Source of the DNA: Maricaulis virginensis
GTDB taxonomy: Bacteria > Pseudomonadota > Alphaproteobacteria > Caulobacterales > Maricaulaceae
Length of the DNA: 64,000 bases
Direction of reading: 5' to 3'
Assembly: GCF_027922185.1 (NCBI RefSeq)
Contig: NZ_BSFE01000005.1
Coordinates: forward strand, 124,001 to 188,000
The notes below the pieces were generated by a model. The model did not search any database, was not told where the DNA came from, and saw only the letters and a list, made by a program, of their open reading frames with translations. Shown in pieces: positions 51,892-59,764 of the stretch (position 1 is its first letter; every line of letters begins with the position of its first letter). The translations under genes and the position numbers were made by a program.

Positions 51892-52146
51892 CTAGTCGTC
51901 CCGGGGCTGGGCCCACCACGGTGTGCCGAGCAAGGGGCCTTCCCGCTCGATCCGGCGATTGTGTGCCTCGATCGCCTCGCGGTTTTCCTCGCGCCAGCGG
52001 CGGCCCTTCTCCTCGCGGACGGCCGCTTCGATGCCGGCTTCCGCCGCGCGGGAGGTGTTCAGGCCCAGCGCGCGTGCTTCTGCCATGATGTCTTCGCGAA
52101 CCGTCAGATTGACGCGTTTGCGAGGTGCGGGTTGCTCATACTTCAT
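51892..52146 (-). CDS. ccdA: CcdA-family antitoxin
   Basis: 84 residues. The N-terminal ribbon-helix-helix region (PRKRVNLTVREDIMAEARAL) binds DNA and represses the operon; the C-terminal part (RWREENREAIEAHNRRIERE) is a flexible helix that neutralises CcdB. The tail is extended (GPLLGTPWWAQPRDD) relative to the F-plasmid CcdA. ATG 52146. A direct repeat ATGTGTATG-N4-ATGTGTATG upstream is a likely operator. Confidence 0.9.
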   Translation of the reverse strand: MKYEQPAPRKRVNLTVREDIMAEARALGLNTSRAAEAGIEAAVREEKGRRWREENREAIEAHNRRIEREGPLLGTPWWAQPRDD

Positions 52147-52177
52147 CGTCGGCCAGTCCAGATGGTGTGGTTTAATG

Positions 52178-52199
52178 ATGTGTATGATTTATGTGTATG
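52178..52199. promoter_or_regulatory. Direct-repeat operator upstream of ccdAB
   Basis: ATGTGTATG at 52178-52186 and 52191-52199, four bases apart, in the AT-rich 77-base gap before ccdA. Direct repeats of about 13-base period fit RHH autoregulation. Confidence 0.5.
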
Positions 52200-52223
52200 T
52201 CAATGCGCACGGTGGCGCGCGGG

Positions 52224-52670
52224 TCAGCCGGCAGTCTTGCGCATATGCAGGATCGGATAGGGCCGGCCGGCATCGTCCAACGGCGAGCGTTCGAACTGTT
52301 TGAAGCCGAGGCGCTCGTAGAATCCGACCGCCTGCGGATTCTGCTCGTTCACATCGACGGTCAGCGGCAGGCCGGCCGTTTTCCGGGCATGATCCATGAG
52401 GGCGGTCCCCAGGCCTGTCCCGCGCCGCTCGGGCGCGATGAAGAGCGAGTCGACATGGCTGCCGGTCATGCCCATGAAGCCGAGCGGGCGGCCGGCCGCA
52501 TCGACGGCCACCCATAGGGACGCGTTGGGGATATAGTGTTCCGCAACAAGCGTTTCGATCTCGCGGAAATCGCTTTCGCTGATAAAATCATGCGTTGCCT
52601 TCACGGCGGCGCGCCAGATATCGGTCAGGGCCTCGCTGTCGGCCGCGGCCGACCGGCGGATTGCGGACAT
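52224..52670 (-). CDS. GNAT family acetyltransferase (YjaB-like)
   Basis: 148-residue acetyl-CoA-dependent acetyltransferase. The acetyl-CoA loop is visible in VDSLFIAPERRGTGLGTALM, with the R/QxxGxG/A motif RRGTGLG; C-terminal NPQAVGFYERLGFKQFERSP is the standard GNAT end. ATG 52670 is preferred over 52694 because GGAAGAC lies just upstream. Separated from ccdA by 77 bases on the same strand. The substrate is unknown; YjaB-like is by general look. Confidence 0.85.
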   Translation of the reverse strand: MSAIRRSAAADSEALTDIWRAAVKATHDFISESDFREIETLVAEHYIPNASLWVAVDAAGRPLGFMGMTGSHVDSLFIAPERRGTGLGTALMDHARKTAGLPLTVDVNEQNPQAVGFYERLGFKQFERSPLDDAGRPYPILHMRKTAG

Positions 52671-52722
52671 GGTCTGTCTTCCGGTCTCGTTCATGGGCGC
52701 AGGGAGCAGGGCCGTCCGGCCA

Positions 52723-53640
52723 CTACTCGTTCCCCTCGTTCGCCGCTTGGTCCGGCTGACCGCCCTCGATCAGATACCAGGGCGTAGCGCCATAATCGTA
52801 GGGCGGGTAAGGATAGAGCCAGCGCAGGGCATCGAGCGCGGCGCCGTGATAGATGGTCGAGTGGGTCTCGGTTTCGCGGCGGTCGACATAGCGGTATTCC
52901 GGCGCGCCTTCGACGGCGTCGAGGGCCGCAAGCAGCGTATCGAGCCCGGCCTGCATCGTGCCGCCCTCATCGCCCATCGTCAGGTAGACGCGCGTGTCCG
53001 AATGGCCGGCGGCGGCCAGACGTTCGGCGGCCCGTCCGGCAACGGCCTGATCGTCCCACCACAGGCTGGGCGAGACCGAGATATAGTCGTCGAACAGGTC
53101 CGGCTGTTCGAGCAGGGTGTCGACGATGAACAGGCCGGCCAGGCTCTCCCCGATCACGGCCCGGCGCTCGCCGACGCGATAGGTCGCCTCGATGAAGGGG
53201 ATGACGTCCTGCGCGATATAGGCCCGGAAGGCTTCGGCTCCGCCGGAGGTGTCGAACTGCGTGCGATAGCGCGCGTCCTCGGGCGCGGGCGTCAGCTCGT
53301 GGATGCGCTCGGTGGTTTCGATGCCGACCACGATCAGGGGCTCGTACTGCCAGGAGATCACGCCGAGCTGGGCGAGGCCGGCGATATGGGGGAAGTCCTG
53401 CTCCACCCCGCCATCGATCAGATAGAGCACGGTGTAGGGCATTTCGGCCGTGTCGTGCTCCGGCGGCAGCCAGACATTCACCGTTCGCGTTTCGCCGAGG
53501 ACGGAAGAGGTTATCTCGTGGGATGTGCCGAAATGGATGGGCGTTGCGCTGTTGCTGTCGCTGCCGGCGGTGGTGCCCCGGGCTGTGGCGGGTGCGGTCG
53601 CGGCAACCAGCAGGGCGAGGCCGCAGATCAGATTTTTCAA
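52723..53640 (-). CDS. Exported esterase, IroE/Fes-type alpha/beta hydrolase
   Basis: 305-residue periplasmic or extracellular hydrolase starting at TTG 53640, supported by GGGGAGAAGAGC just upstream and by a signal peptide (residues 1-20, LICGLALLVAATAPATA). The serine nucleophile is in VIGESLAGLFIVDTL; acid and His are likely in TMGDEGGTM and ETETHSTIYHGAAL. Family: PF00756 esterases, which include trilactone esterases IroE and Fes as well as S-formylglutathione hydrolases. No siderophore genes are near, so substrate is open. Confidence 0.8.
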   Translation of the reverse strand: MKNLICGLALLVAATAPATARGTTAGSDSNSATPIHFGTSHEITSSVLGETRTVNVWLPPEHDTAEMPYTVLYLIDGGVEQDFPHIAGLAQLGVISWQYEPLIVVGIETTERIHELTPAPEDARYRTQFDTSGGAEAFRAYIAQDVIPFIEATYRVGERRAVIGESLAGLFIVDTLLEQPDLFDDYISVSPSLWWDDQAVAGRAAERLAAAGHSDTRVYLTMGDEGGTMQAGLDTLLAALDAVEGAPEYRYVDRRETETHSTIYHGAALDALRWLYPYPPYDYGATPWYLIEGGQPDQAANEGNE

Positions 53641-53735
53641 GCTCTTCTCCCCTCGTGGCGATGTGGCGGGAGGATCGTGTCAATCGGCCGGGCAGGCAAG
53701 CCCGGGGACCTTGTCCCGGCAACACATGGCGGTGG

Positions 53736-53764
53736 TTGCTCTGGCGCTGGCCTTCCTGTATAGA
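53736..53764 (+). promoter_or_regulatory. Vegetative promoter of rpmE
   Basis: TTGCTC (53736-53741) and TATAGA (53759-53764) with a 17-base spacer, 80 bases before the rpmE ATG. Confidence 0.5.
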
Positions 53765-53844
53765 CCCGCGCTCCTGAGTTTATATGAGCTGCGTGCCCGG
53801 CAACGTAATCGGGTGGCGCGGCGGATCAAAAGAAAGCCGGACCG

Positions 53845-54063
53845 ATGAAAAAGGATACCCATCCCGAGTACCACCTCATCACTGTGAAGATGACGGACGG
53901 TACCGAGTTCCAGACGAAGTCGACCTGGGGCAAGGAAGGTGACGTGCTCACCCTGGACATCGATCCGACGTCCCACCCGGCCTGGACCGGCGGCAATCAG
54001 CAGCTGATGGACCGCGGCGGCCGTGTTTCGCGCTTCAAGGACAAGTTCAAGGGCTTCGTGTAA
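53845..54063 (+). CDS. rpmE: 50S ribosomal protein L31
   Basis: 72-residue protein of the large subunit. It begins MKKDTHPEYHLITVKMTDGT and has STWGKEGDVLTLDIDPTSHP, typical of rpmE in alphaproteobacteria. The zinc-binding cysteines found in many L31 proteins are absent (no Cys at all), so this is a C-minus type. A clean terminator follows. Its start follows AGAAAGCCGGACC. Confidence 0.95.
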   Translation: MKKDTHPEYHLITVKMTDGTEFQTKSTWGKEGDVLTLDIDPTSHPAWTGGNQQLMDRGGRVSRFKDKFKGFV

Positions 54064-54087
54064 GCCGTCCTTTGACGATGCCAAGAG

Positions 54088-54123
54088 AAAAGGCGCGCTC
54101 CGCAAAGGAGCGCGCCTTTTTCC
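54088..54123. terminator. Bidirectional terminator between rpmE and rcdA
   Basis: Stem AAGGCGCGCTCC / GGAGCGCGCCTT with loop GCAAA; T5 on the plus side, and GAAAA gives T's for the minus strand. Confidence 0.88.
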
Positions 54124-54151
54124 TTGCCTGCCGGCATGGATGGACGTGGTG

Positions 54152-54676
54152 TCAGCGCTCGCCGAAGGCGCCGCGCAGCATGGCGATCTGGTCGGCCACC
54201 GGATTGGTGTCCATTTCCAGCGGCCCATCGACATAAAGATTGTCGTCGATGCGCTTGAGGCGGTCATAGAGCGAGCGCGAGCGGCGCACGAGATCCATCA
54301 GGACCGCCGGAGGCGTTTCGCCCTCCGGCCACAGCCCGTCGGTCGGCCGGTCGCGGGACAGACGGTATTTGCCGTCCGTGGCATCCTGGGCCGACATCTC
54401 GCCCTCGGACACGGCGCGCTGGGCCAGCAGCCAGGAGGCGGCCTGCATCAGGCGCGTGGTCAGCTTCATGCTCTCGGTGGCGTAGGACAGGGCGCCGGCG
54501 CGGTCGAGCGACTTGGAGTCGTCGCGACCCGGCCCGTCCAGATAGGCTGCCGTCTCCTCGACCAGGTCCATGCCTTCCCGGAAGAGTTTCTGGAACATCT
54601 CCGAATTGGCGAAGTCCTGGGCCCGGGCGGCCGGCGCACCGCCGGCGGGAAAGAGGTTCGGCGTATTGTCAGTCAT
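54152..54676 (-). CDS. rcdA: RcdA (DUF1465), adaptor for ClpXP degradation of CtrA
   Basis: 174-residue cytoplasmic protein. It starts MTDNTPNLFPAGGAPAARA and has the RcdA features FANSEMFQKLFREGMDLVEE TAAYLDG, LTTRLMQAASWLLAQRAVSE GEMS, and RRSRSLYDRLKRIDDNLY. In Caulobacter RcdA links the protease ClpXP with CpdR and PopA to degrade the cell-cycle regulator CtrA and other substrates. ATG 54676 gives the usual length. It lies 77 bases after the DUF1192 gene on the same strand. Confidence 0.93.
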   Translation of the reverse strand: MTDNTPNLFPAGGAPAARAQDFANSEMFQKLFREGMDLVEETAAYLDGPGRDDSKSLDRAGALSYATESMKLTTRLMQAASWLLAQRAVSEGEMSAQDATDGKYRLSRDRPTDGLWPEGETPPAVLMDLVRRSRSLYDRLKRIDDNLYVDGPLEMDTNPVADQIAMLRGAFGER

Positions 54677-54753
54677 CACGTGTCCAGTTTCGGTCCGCAA
54701 ACATCTGGTCCGATTCGTAGCAAGGCTCGGGCCAATCTGCCCGAAACTCTTGA

Positions 54754-54951
54754 TCAAAACTTAAACACGGCGTCCGCAGCGCTGCGTCCGGCCTGTTTCT
54801 TGTCCGTGATGTCGTCGATGCGGCGCAACTCGGCCTCGAGCAGGGCGCGGCGCTCGGCAAGATCTTCCAGGGAAAGGGCACTGAGATCCTCGCCGGGGAT
54901 GATGGCATTCTTTGCCCGGGCGCTTGCAGGCATATCGTCATCGTGAAACAT
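54754..54951 (-). CDS. DUF1192 small protein
   Basis: 65 residues, all soluble. The conserved part is LSALSLEDLAERRALLEAEL RRID, a coiled-coil-like helix shared by DUF1192 proteins of alphaproteobacteria; a C-terminal GRSAADAVFKF tail follows. GGAGG lies six bases before ATG 54951. DUF1192 genes are commonly found next to rcdA and a quinone oxidoreductase in this group, as here; function is unknown. Confidence 0.88.
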   Translation of the reverse strand: MFHDDDMPASARAKNAIIPGEDLSALSLEDLAERRALLEAELRRIDDITDKKQAGRSAADAVFKF

Positions 54952-55004
54952 GGGGGCCTCCACACTGCGATGCGCGAGCATAGCGCGAAGCCGGATAAAG
55001 GCCC

Positions 55005-56003
55005 ATGACCCAGTCCACGCAAACTGCCGACACCACCCGTATCGTGATCGCCCGCGAGCCGGGCGGGCCGGATGTGCTGGACGTGGTGACACGTCCTGTG
55101 GCGCCGCCCGGACCCGGTCAGGTGCTGATCCGCAATACCGCCTGCGGCATCAACCGGCCCGACCAGATCGAGCGCCTCGGCTTCTACCCCGCACCGGCCG
55201 GCGCGCCTGAAGGACTGGGCCTGGAAGTCTCCGGCCATGTCGCGGCGCTGGGCTCCGGCGTCGAGGGGCTCGCCGTGGGCGATCCTGTCTGTGCGCTGGT
55301 CGCAGGGGGCGGCTATTCCGACTATGTCATCGCGCCGGCCGGTTCGGTCCTGCCGGCACCGGCGGGGATCGATCTCGCCGACGCTGCAGGACTGCCCGAG
55401 ACCGTGCTGACCGTGTGGACGAATGTGTTCGAGATCGGGGCATTGTCGCCGGACGAGACATTGCTGGTTCATGGCGGGACGAGCGGGATTGGCACGACGG
55501 CCATCCAGATGGCCAAGGCCCATGGTGCGCGCGTGATCGCGACGGCCGGCACGGCAGAGAAGGTCGCGCTGTGCGAGCGCCTGGGGGCGGATATCGCGAT
55601 CAACTACCGCGAGGCTGACTTCGAGACCGTTGTCACGGATGCCGGCGGGGCCGATGTCATTCTGGACATGGTGGGCGGCGACTACGTCCAGAAGAACATC
55701 AATTGCGCCAATGCCGGTGCCCGCATTGTCTCGATCGCCTTCCTGAAGGGCAGCCGGGTCGAGGTCGATCTGATGCGGATGATGCTGAAGCGGATCGTAC
55801 TGACCGGTTCGACGCTGAGGGCCCGTCCGGATGCGGAGAAGGCGCGGTTGACCCGGGCCGTTCGCGAAACGGTGTGGCCCTGGATCGCTGCAGGCCGCCT
55901 GGCACCTGTCATCGACAGTCGCTTCGCGCTCGACGATGTGCGGGCCGCCCACACCCGGCTGGACAGTGGCGGACACGCCGGAAAAATACTGCTCTCCTGC
56001 TGA
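55005..56003 (+). CDS. NAD(P)H:quinone oxidoreductase, zeta-crystallin/PIG3 type
   Basis: 332-residue zinc-less MDR family reductase. N-terminal GroES-like fold with RNTACGINRPDQIERLGFYP, then the Rossmann motif LLVHGGTSGIGTTAIQMAKA and GADVILDMVGGDYVQKNINC; ends with substrate region RAAHTRLDSGGHAGKILLSC. It is divergent from DUF1192-rcdA across 53 bases. PIG3-type proteins reduce quinones with NADPH; a role in cell-cycle control is not implied beyond location. Confidence 0.88.
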   Translation: MTQSTQTADTTRIVIAREPGGPDVLDVVTRPVAPPGPGQVLIRNTACGINRPDQIERLGFYPAPAGAPEGLGLEVSGHVAALGSGVEGLAVGDPVCALVAGGGYSDYVIAPAGSVLPAPAGIDLADAAGLPETVLTVWTNVFEIGALSPDETLLVHGGTSGIGTTAIQMAKAHGARVIATAGTAEKVALCERLGADIAINYREADFETVVTDAGGADVILDMVGGDYVQKNINCANAGARIVSIAFLKGSRVEVDLMRMMLKRIVLTGSTLRARPDAEKARLTRAVRETVWPWIAAGRLAPVIDSRFALDDVRAAHTRLDSGGHAGKILLSC

Positions 56004-56024
56004 CAATTGGCCGGGGCAACCGCT

Positions 56025-56052
56025 TTGCAGAGGCGCCCGATTGCGGTATAAA
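56025..56052 (+). promoter_or_regulatory. Candidate promoter upstream of trcR
   Basis: TTGCAG (56025-56030) and TATAAA (56047-56052) with a 16-base spacer. The transcript would start near 56059 and meet the hairpin-T structure at 56106-56134 before the trcR start. Confidence 0.5.
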
Positions 56053-56105
56053 TCCCCTAAATCGCTTCGTGTACGGGCTATCCTGAACCGGAGCGTCGGA
56101 AGCCC

Positions 56106-56134
56106 AAGCCCGGCCGCCGCGTCGGGCTTTTTTT
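56106..56134 (+). terminator. Hairpin plus T-run between the quinone oxidoreductase and trcR
   Basis: AAGCCCG / CGGGCTT with a 10-base loop, followed by TTTTT. It may end the upstream message, or, because a promoter candidate lies 54 bases before it, act as an attenuator or end a small RNA of about 75 nt. Confidence 0.65.
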
Positions 56135-56158
56135 GTTTCTCCCAGGGAGATTGAATCC

Positions 56159-56824
56159 ATGACCGAGATCCTGATGCCGAAAGCCACGGCGGTCTGGCTC
56201 GTCGACAATACCTCGCTCACCTTCGACCAGATTGCCGGCTTCTGCGGCCTGCACCCGCTGGAAGTGAAGGGCATCGCCGATGGCGACGTGGCCGTGGGTG
56301 TGCGCGGCGCCGACCCGATCTCCAACGGGCAGCTGACCCGGGAAGAAATCGAGAAGGCGGAAAACAACAGCGATTACCGCATGACGGTGGTGAAGCCGAA
56401 ATACGCCGACCTGCACACGCCGGCCAAGCGCCGCGGTCCGCGCTATACACCGCTGTCGCGCCGCCAGAACCGTCCGGACGCGATCGCCTGGCTGGTGCGC
56501 AATCACCCGGAACTGTCCGACGCCCAGATCTCCAAGCTGATCGGCACGACCAAGACGACGATCCAGGCGGTGCGCGAGCGCACGCACTGGAATTCGGCCA
56601 ATATCAAGCCGACCGATCCGGTCTCGCTGGGCCTGTGCACCCAGATCGATCTCGACGATCAGGTCAAGAAAGCCTCGGCCCGCCGCCGCAAGCTGGAAGA
56701 AGAAAATCCGGAAATGCTCAGCGATACGCTCAAGGCCCAGGAAGAGCTGGAAAAGCCGAGCGACGAGTTCAATCCGGACGATGTCGACCTGGAAACCCTG
56801 TTCGGCGGTTCCAAGCAGGACTGA
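56159..56824 (+). CDS. trcR: Cell-cycle transcriptional regulator TrcR (DUF1013)
   Basis: 221-residue cytoplasmic protein. Conserved DUF1013 parts are MPKATAVWLVDNTSLTFDQI, LHPLEVKGIADGDVA and PDAIAWLVRNHPELSDAQIS with KLIGTTKTTIQAVRERTHWN, a helix-turn-helix-like region (about residues 105-140) that likely binds DNA. In Rhodobacter this protein is known as a regulator of cell-cycle transcription (TrcR). AGGGAGA is well placed before the ATG. Neighbours rcdA and DUF1192 are also cell-cycle linked. Confidence 0.9.
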   Translation: MTEILMPKATAVWLVDNTSLTFDQIAGFCGLHPLEVKGIADGDVAVGVRGADPISNGQLTREEIEKAENNSDYRMTVVKPKYADLHTPAKRRGPRYTPLSRRQNRPDAIAWLVRNHPELSDAQISKLIGTTKTTIQAVRERTHWNSANIKPTDPVSLGLCTQIDLDDQVKKASARRRKLEEENPEMLSDTLKAQEELEKPSDEFNPDDVDLETLFGGSKQD

Positions 56825-56845
56825 CGGCCATCGTCAGGAAGATAC

Positions 56846-56876
56846 AAAAGGCCGGTCCCGTCGGGGCCGGCCTTGC
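56846..56876. terminator. Terminator between trcR and the SDR gene
   Basis: Stem AAGGCCGG / CCGGCCTT with inner CCC/GGG pairing; on the minus strand it runs into TTTTGTATC, on the plus strand the T-tract is weak. Confidence 0.7.
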
Positions 56877-56880
56877 TGTA

Positions 56881-57675
56881 TCAGCTCACCGTGTAGTTCA
56901 GGGCCAGGCGGCCGCCATCGACATAGAGTGTGGTGCCGGTGATATAGCTGGCATCGCGCGAAGCGAGGAATGAGGCGACCGAGGCGACTTCGTCCGGGTC
57001 GCCGATCCGCTGCAGCGGCGTGCGCGACATGATCTTCGCCATGGCTTCGGGATTGTCGTTCACGGATTTGAGCACATCGGTATTGATACTGCCCGGGCCG
57101 ATCGCGTTGACGCGGATGCCGTGTTTCGCGAGCGCCAGCGCCATCGACTTGGTCAGCTGATCGATCGCGCCCTTGGTGACGCAATAGGCCAGCTGGTCGG
57201 GAATGGCCACGACGCCATTGACCGAGGACATGTTGATGATGGCATAGCGGCGGCGGGCGTCCTCGACGCGTTCGCCGCCTTCCTCGATCTGGTCGACCAT
57301 CTGGCGCGCCGCTTCGCGCGCGACGAGGAAGGCGCCCCTCAGGTTGACGCCCATGACGCGGTCGAAATCGCCGTCGGACAGGTCGAGAATGTCACCCTTG
57401 GCGACGATGCCGGCATTGTTCACCAGCACGTCCAGCCGGTCGAAGGTCGCCCGCGTCTCGGACAGGAGATTGTTGACCGACAGCCGGTCCGACACGTCGC
57501 AGGAGACGAACAGGGCCTTGCCCTTCTCGGCGCCCAGCTCGTCGGCCAGCGCCTCGCCGGCCTGCTGGTCGATATCGGCGATGACGACCTGGCAGCCATC
57601 CTCGCTCAGACGGCGCGCACAGGCCTTGCCGATGCCGTTGGCTCCACCGGTTACGATGGCGACGCGGTCACCCAT
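56881..57675 (-). CDS. SDR family oxidoreductase
   Basis: 264-residue NAD(P)-dependent reductase. It starts MGDRVAIVTGGANGIGKACA with the TGxxxGxG motif; NNAG is present as LDVLVNNAGIVAKG; catalytic Ser and YxxxK are in INMSSVNGVV and YCVTKGAID; ends ITGTTLYVDGGRLALNY. ATG 57675 is supported by AGAGGATC upstream. The substrate is not known; sugar or secondary-alcohol oxidation is common for this type. Ends at a terminator shared with trcR. Confidence 0.88.
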   Translation of the reverse strand: MGDRVAIVTGGANGIGKACARRLSEDGCQVVIADIDQQAGEALADELGAEKGKALFVSCDVSDRLSVNNLLSETRATFDRLDVLVNNAGIVAKGDILDLSDGDFDRVMGVNLRGAFLVAREAARQMVDQIEEGGERVEDARRRYAIINMSSVNGVVAIPDQLAYCVTKGAIDQLTKSMALALAKHGIRVNAIGPGSINTDVLKSVNDNPEAMAKIMSRTPLQRIGDPDEVASVASFLASRDASYITGTTLYVDGGRLALNYTVS

Positions 57676-57789
57676 GATGTGATCCTCTTGTTCCAAACGG
57701 GCGCGTCGCGCCCAGACGGGGTCGCTGACCTTGCACGAGCAGCGGCATGTTGCAATGGCTCCTGGCCGGATGCCGCGGTGGCAGGACTG

Positions 57790-58641
57790 TCAGGGATTGT
57801 GCGTGCGCTGATAGTCCTGGGCAATCTCCGGATCGTCCGGTGCCAACTGCCAGGCCCGCCGGTAGAGCGGCAGGGCCTCGTCCATCCGGCCGAGTGCCTC
57901 CAGCGCCGAGGCGTGGGAATGCACGATCGCTCCGGACTCGGGTTCCAGGGTCACGGCCTGTTCGCACAGCGGCAGCGCCGTGCGGGCGCGGCCGTCCTGG
58001 ATCAGGGTCCAGCACAGCATGTTCAGCGTCGTGCCGCTTTCCGGCTCCAGCTCGACCGCCCGGCGCGCATCGTCGACGGCCGCGCCGGTCATGCCGGCAT
58101 CCAGCAGGGCGCTCGACCGGTTGATCCACGCGCCGGTCCAGGACGGTTCCAGCCGGACGACGTGATCATAGGCGACCACGGCGTCAGCGGCGCGGTCCAT
58201 GTCCTGGTAGACGATCCCCAGTGTCAGCTGGGTCATCACATCGTCCGGCATCTCGGCGGCGGCACGCCGCAGATCGGACAGCGCTTCCTCGAGCTGGCCA
58301 AGTTCGGTCCGGGCGATCCCGCGATTGCGCCACAGCGTCGGCTCGATCACTTCGGCGCGCTGGGTTTCGGCAATCGCAAAGGCGAAATTATAGGCGTTCA
58401 GCGCGTCTTCGTATCGCTGCTCTGCGAGAAACGCGGCGCCCAGGCCGGCATAGACACTGACCTCGCGATCCGGGTCCAGGTCCTCGCTGGACAGGCAGGC
58501 CTCCAGATCCTCGATCGCCTGCGCGCTTTCGCCGGCATCCAGCGCCAGCCGGCCGGCCTGGCAGGGCGAAACGTCCTTTTGCGCCAGCGCTGGCGGAGCC
58601 GCGACAAGGAAGAGGGGCAGGAGGGCTGCAAAGGCACGCAT
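57790..58641 (-). CDS. Exported tetratricopeptide-repeat protein
   Basis: 283 residues. Signal peptide MRAFAALLPLFLVAAPPALA. About six TPR units follow (AEQRYEDALNAYNFAFAIAE; LGQLEEALSDLRRAAAEMPD; MDRAADAVVAYDHVVRLEPS; AGMTGAAVDDARRAVELEPE; DGRARTALPLCEQAVTLEPE; LGRMDEALPLYRRAWQLAPD), making a protein-binding solenoid. GGAG precedes the ATG. No enzymatic domain; partner unknown. Confidence 0.88.
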   Translation of the reverse strand: MRAFAALLPLFLVAAPPALAQKDVSPCQAGRLALDAGESAQAIEDLEACLSSEDLDPDREVSVYAGLGAAFLAEQRYEDALNAYNFAFAIAETQRAEVIEPTLWRNRGIARTELGQLEEALSDLRRAAAEMPDDVMTQLTLGIVYQDMDRAADAVVAYDHVVRLEPSWTGAWINRSSALLDAGMTGAAVDDARRAVELEPESGTTLNMLCWTLIQDGRARTALPLCEQAVTLEPESGAIVHSHASALEALGRMDEALPLYRRAWQLAPDDPEIAQDYQRTHNP

Positions 58642-58677
58642 GATGGTCTCCGTTTCAGGACACGCAGTCTAACCTGC

Positions 58678-58702
58678 AAAAAGGGCGGCTCGAAAGCCGC
58701 CC
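58678..58702 (-). terminator. Terminator of the first DUF465 gene
   Basis: GGGCGGCT/AGCCGCCC stem with CGAA loop; the plus-strand AAAAA before it is the U-tract for the minus-strand transcript. Confidence 0.8.
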
Positions 58703-58744
58703 CCTGCTTCGCGTGTCAGTCGGGTTCGCATCAGTTCGTCCGGA

Positions 58745-58933
58745 TCATCCGGCCAGAGACTGATGCGTGGTCGTTCGGAGGGACTGGATCTGCTCCTTGA
58801 GCAGAAGTTTCTCCTTCTTCAGCCGGGCGACTTCCAGCGAGTCCGCCGACGAATGCTTTTTCAGTTCGTCGATCTGAGAATCCAGACGCGTGTGACGGGC
58901 GTCGAGCTCACGAATGCGGGCTTCGATGGACAT
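58745..58933 (-). CDS. DUF465 (YdcH-like) small coiled-coil protein
   Basis: 62 residues, predicted helical throughout (IEARIRELDARHTRLDSQID; LEVARLKKEKLLLKEQIQSL). This is the DUF465/YdcH signature. ATG 58933 with GGAGACGTCTCC-like context. A paralogue is found at 59765, on the opposite strand on the other side of ubiX. Function unknown. Confidence 0.88.
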   Translation of the reverse strand: MSIEARIRELDARHTRLDSQIDELKKHSSADSLEVARLKKEKLLLKEQIQSLRTTTHQSLAG

Positions 58934-59020
58934 GGAGACGTCTCCTCTTCTGAAGTGGAACACTCGATTGAAACACGTCCACGCATTATGTCTATTCACG
59001 AAACGTTTCGAGGTTAGGGG

Positions 59021-59608
59021 ATGGTGAAGCCGGACCGGATGATCGTGGGTGTCTCGGGCGCCTCCGGAGTTATCTATGGAATCAGGGCGTTGGATGCGCT
59101 CCGCACAATGGGAATCGAGAGCCATCTGGTGGCCTCGAAGGCGGCCGAAATGACTCTCGGCTACGAGACGGATTTGTCGATCCGCGATTTCCGGGCCCGG
59201 GCGGACCATGTCTACAAGATGCCCGATGTCGGCGCGCCGATCGCGTCCGGCTCCTTCCAGACGCGCGGCATGCTGATCGCGCCATGCTCGGTGCGCACCA
59301 TGTCCGAGATCGCCACCGGTGTGACATCCAGCCTGCTCACACGGGCCGCCGATGTCGTTCTCAAGGAGCGGCGGCGGCTGGTGCTGATGGTGCGGGAGAC
59401 GCCCTTCCACCTTGGCCATATCCGCACGATGGAGACCCTGACCGAGATGGGCGCGGTGATCTGTCCGCCGTTGCCGGCCTTCTATGCCAAGCCGGAAACC
59501 ATCGACGATCTGGTCGACCAGTCGGTCGGCCGGGCCCTCGACCTGTTCGGGCTGGACTGGGACTCAACCCGCCGCTGGGGCGAGGATCTGGAGGGCGGGC
59601 GCCGTTGA
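59021..59608 (+). CDS. ubiX: Flavin prenyltransferase UbiX
   Basis: 195-residue enzyme that joins dimethylallyl phosphate to FMN, making the cofactor of UbiD decarboxylases (ubiquinone synthesis). The N-terminus IVGVSGASGVIYGIRALDAL is the UbiX phosphate-binding loop; SFQTRGMLIAPCSVRTMSEI and LVLMVRETPFHLGHIRTMET are the other signatures. A coq9 gene lies at the right edge of the window, also for ubiquinone. It sits between two DUF465 genes. AGGGG precedes ATG 59021. Confidence 0.94.
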   Translation: MVKPDRMIVGVSGASGVIYGIRALDALRTMGIESHLVASKAAEMTLGYETDLSIRDFRARADHVYKMPDVGAPIASGSFQTRGMLIAPCSVRTMSEIATGVTSSLLTRAADVVLKERRRLVLMVRETPFHLGHIRTMETLTEMGAVICPPLPAFYAKPETIDDLVDQSVGRALDLFGLDWDSTRRWGEDLEGGRR

Positions 59609-59694
59609 GCATGTCTTCGCGTCCGCAGCGCCCTTTGCGGATTTATCTGCCGGTCGAAAGCCGCTAGTATCCCGCTTTCCCGCATCGCACCGGC

Positions 59695-59714
59695 GCGACA
59701 CCTGCAGGTGTCGC
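59695..59714. promoter_or_regulatory. 20-bp perfect palindrome upstream of the second DUF465 gene
   Basis: GCGACACCTGCAGGTGTCGC, a perfect inverted repeat, starts 70 bases before ATG 59765. Operator or mRNA hairpin; the binder is unknown. Confidence 0.45.
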
Positions 59715-59764
59715 CGGCGGTCCGGCAGATCCTGTTTCGACAAGCGGAAAGAGACGGCTCAGGA

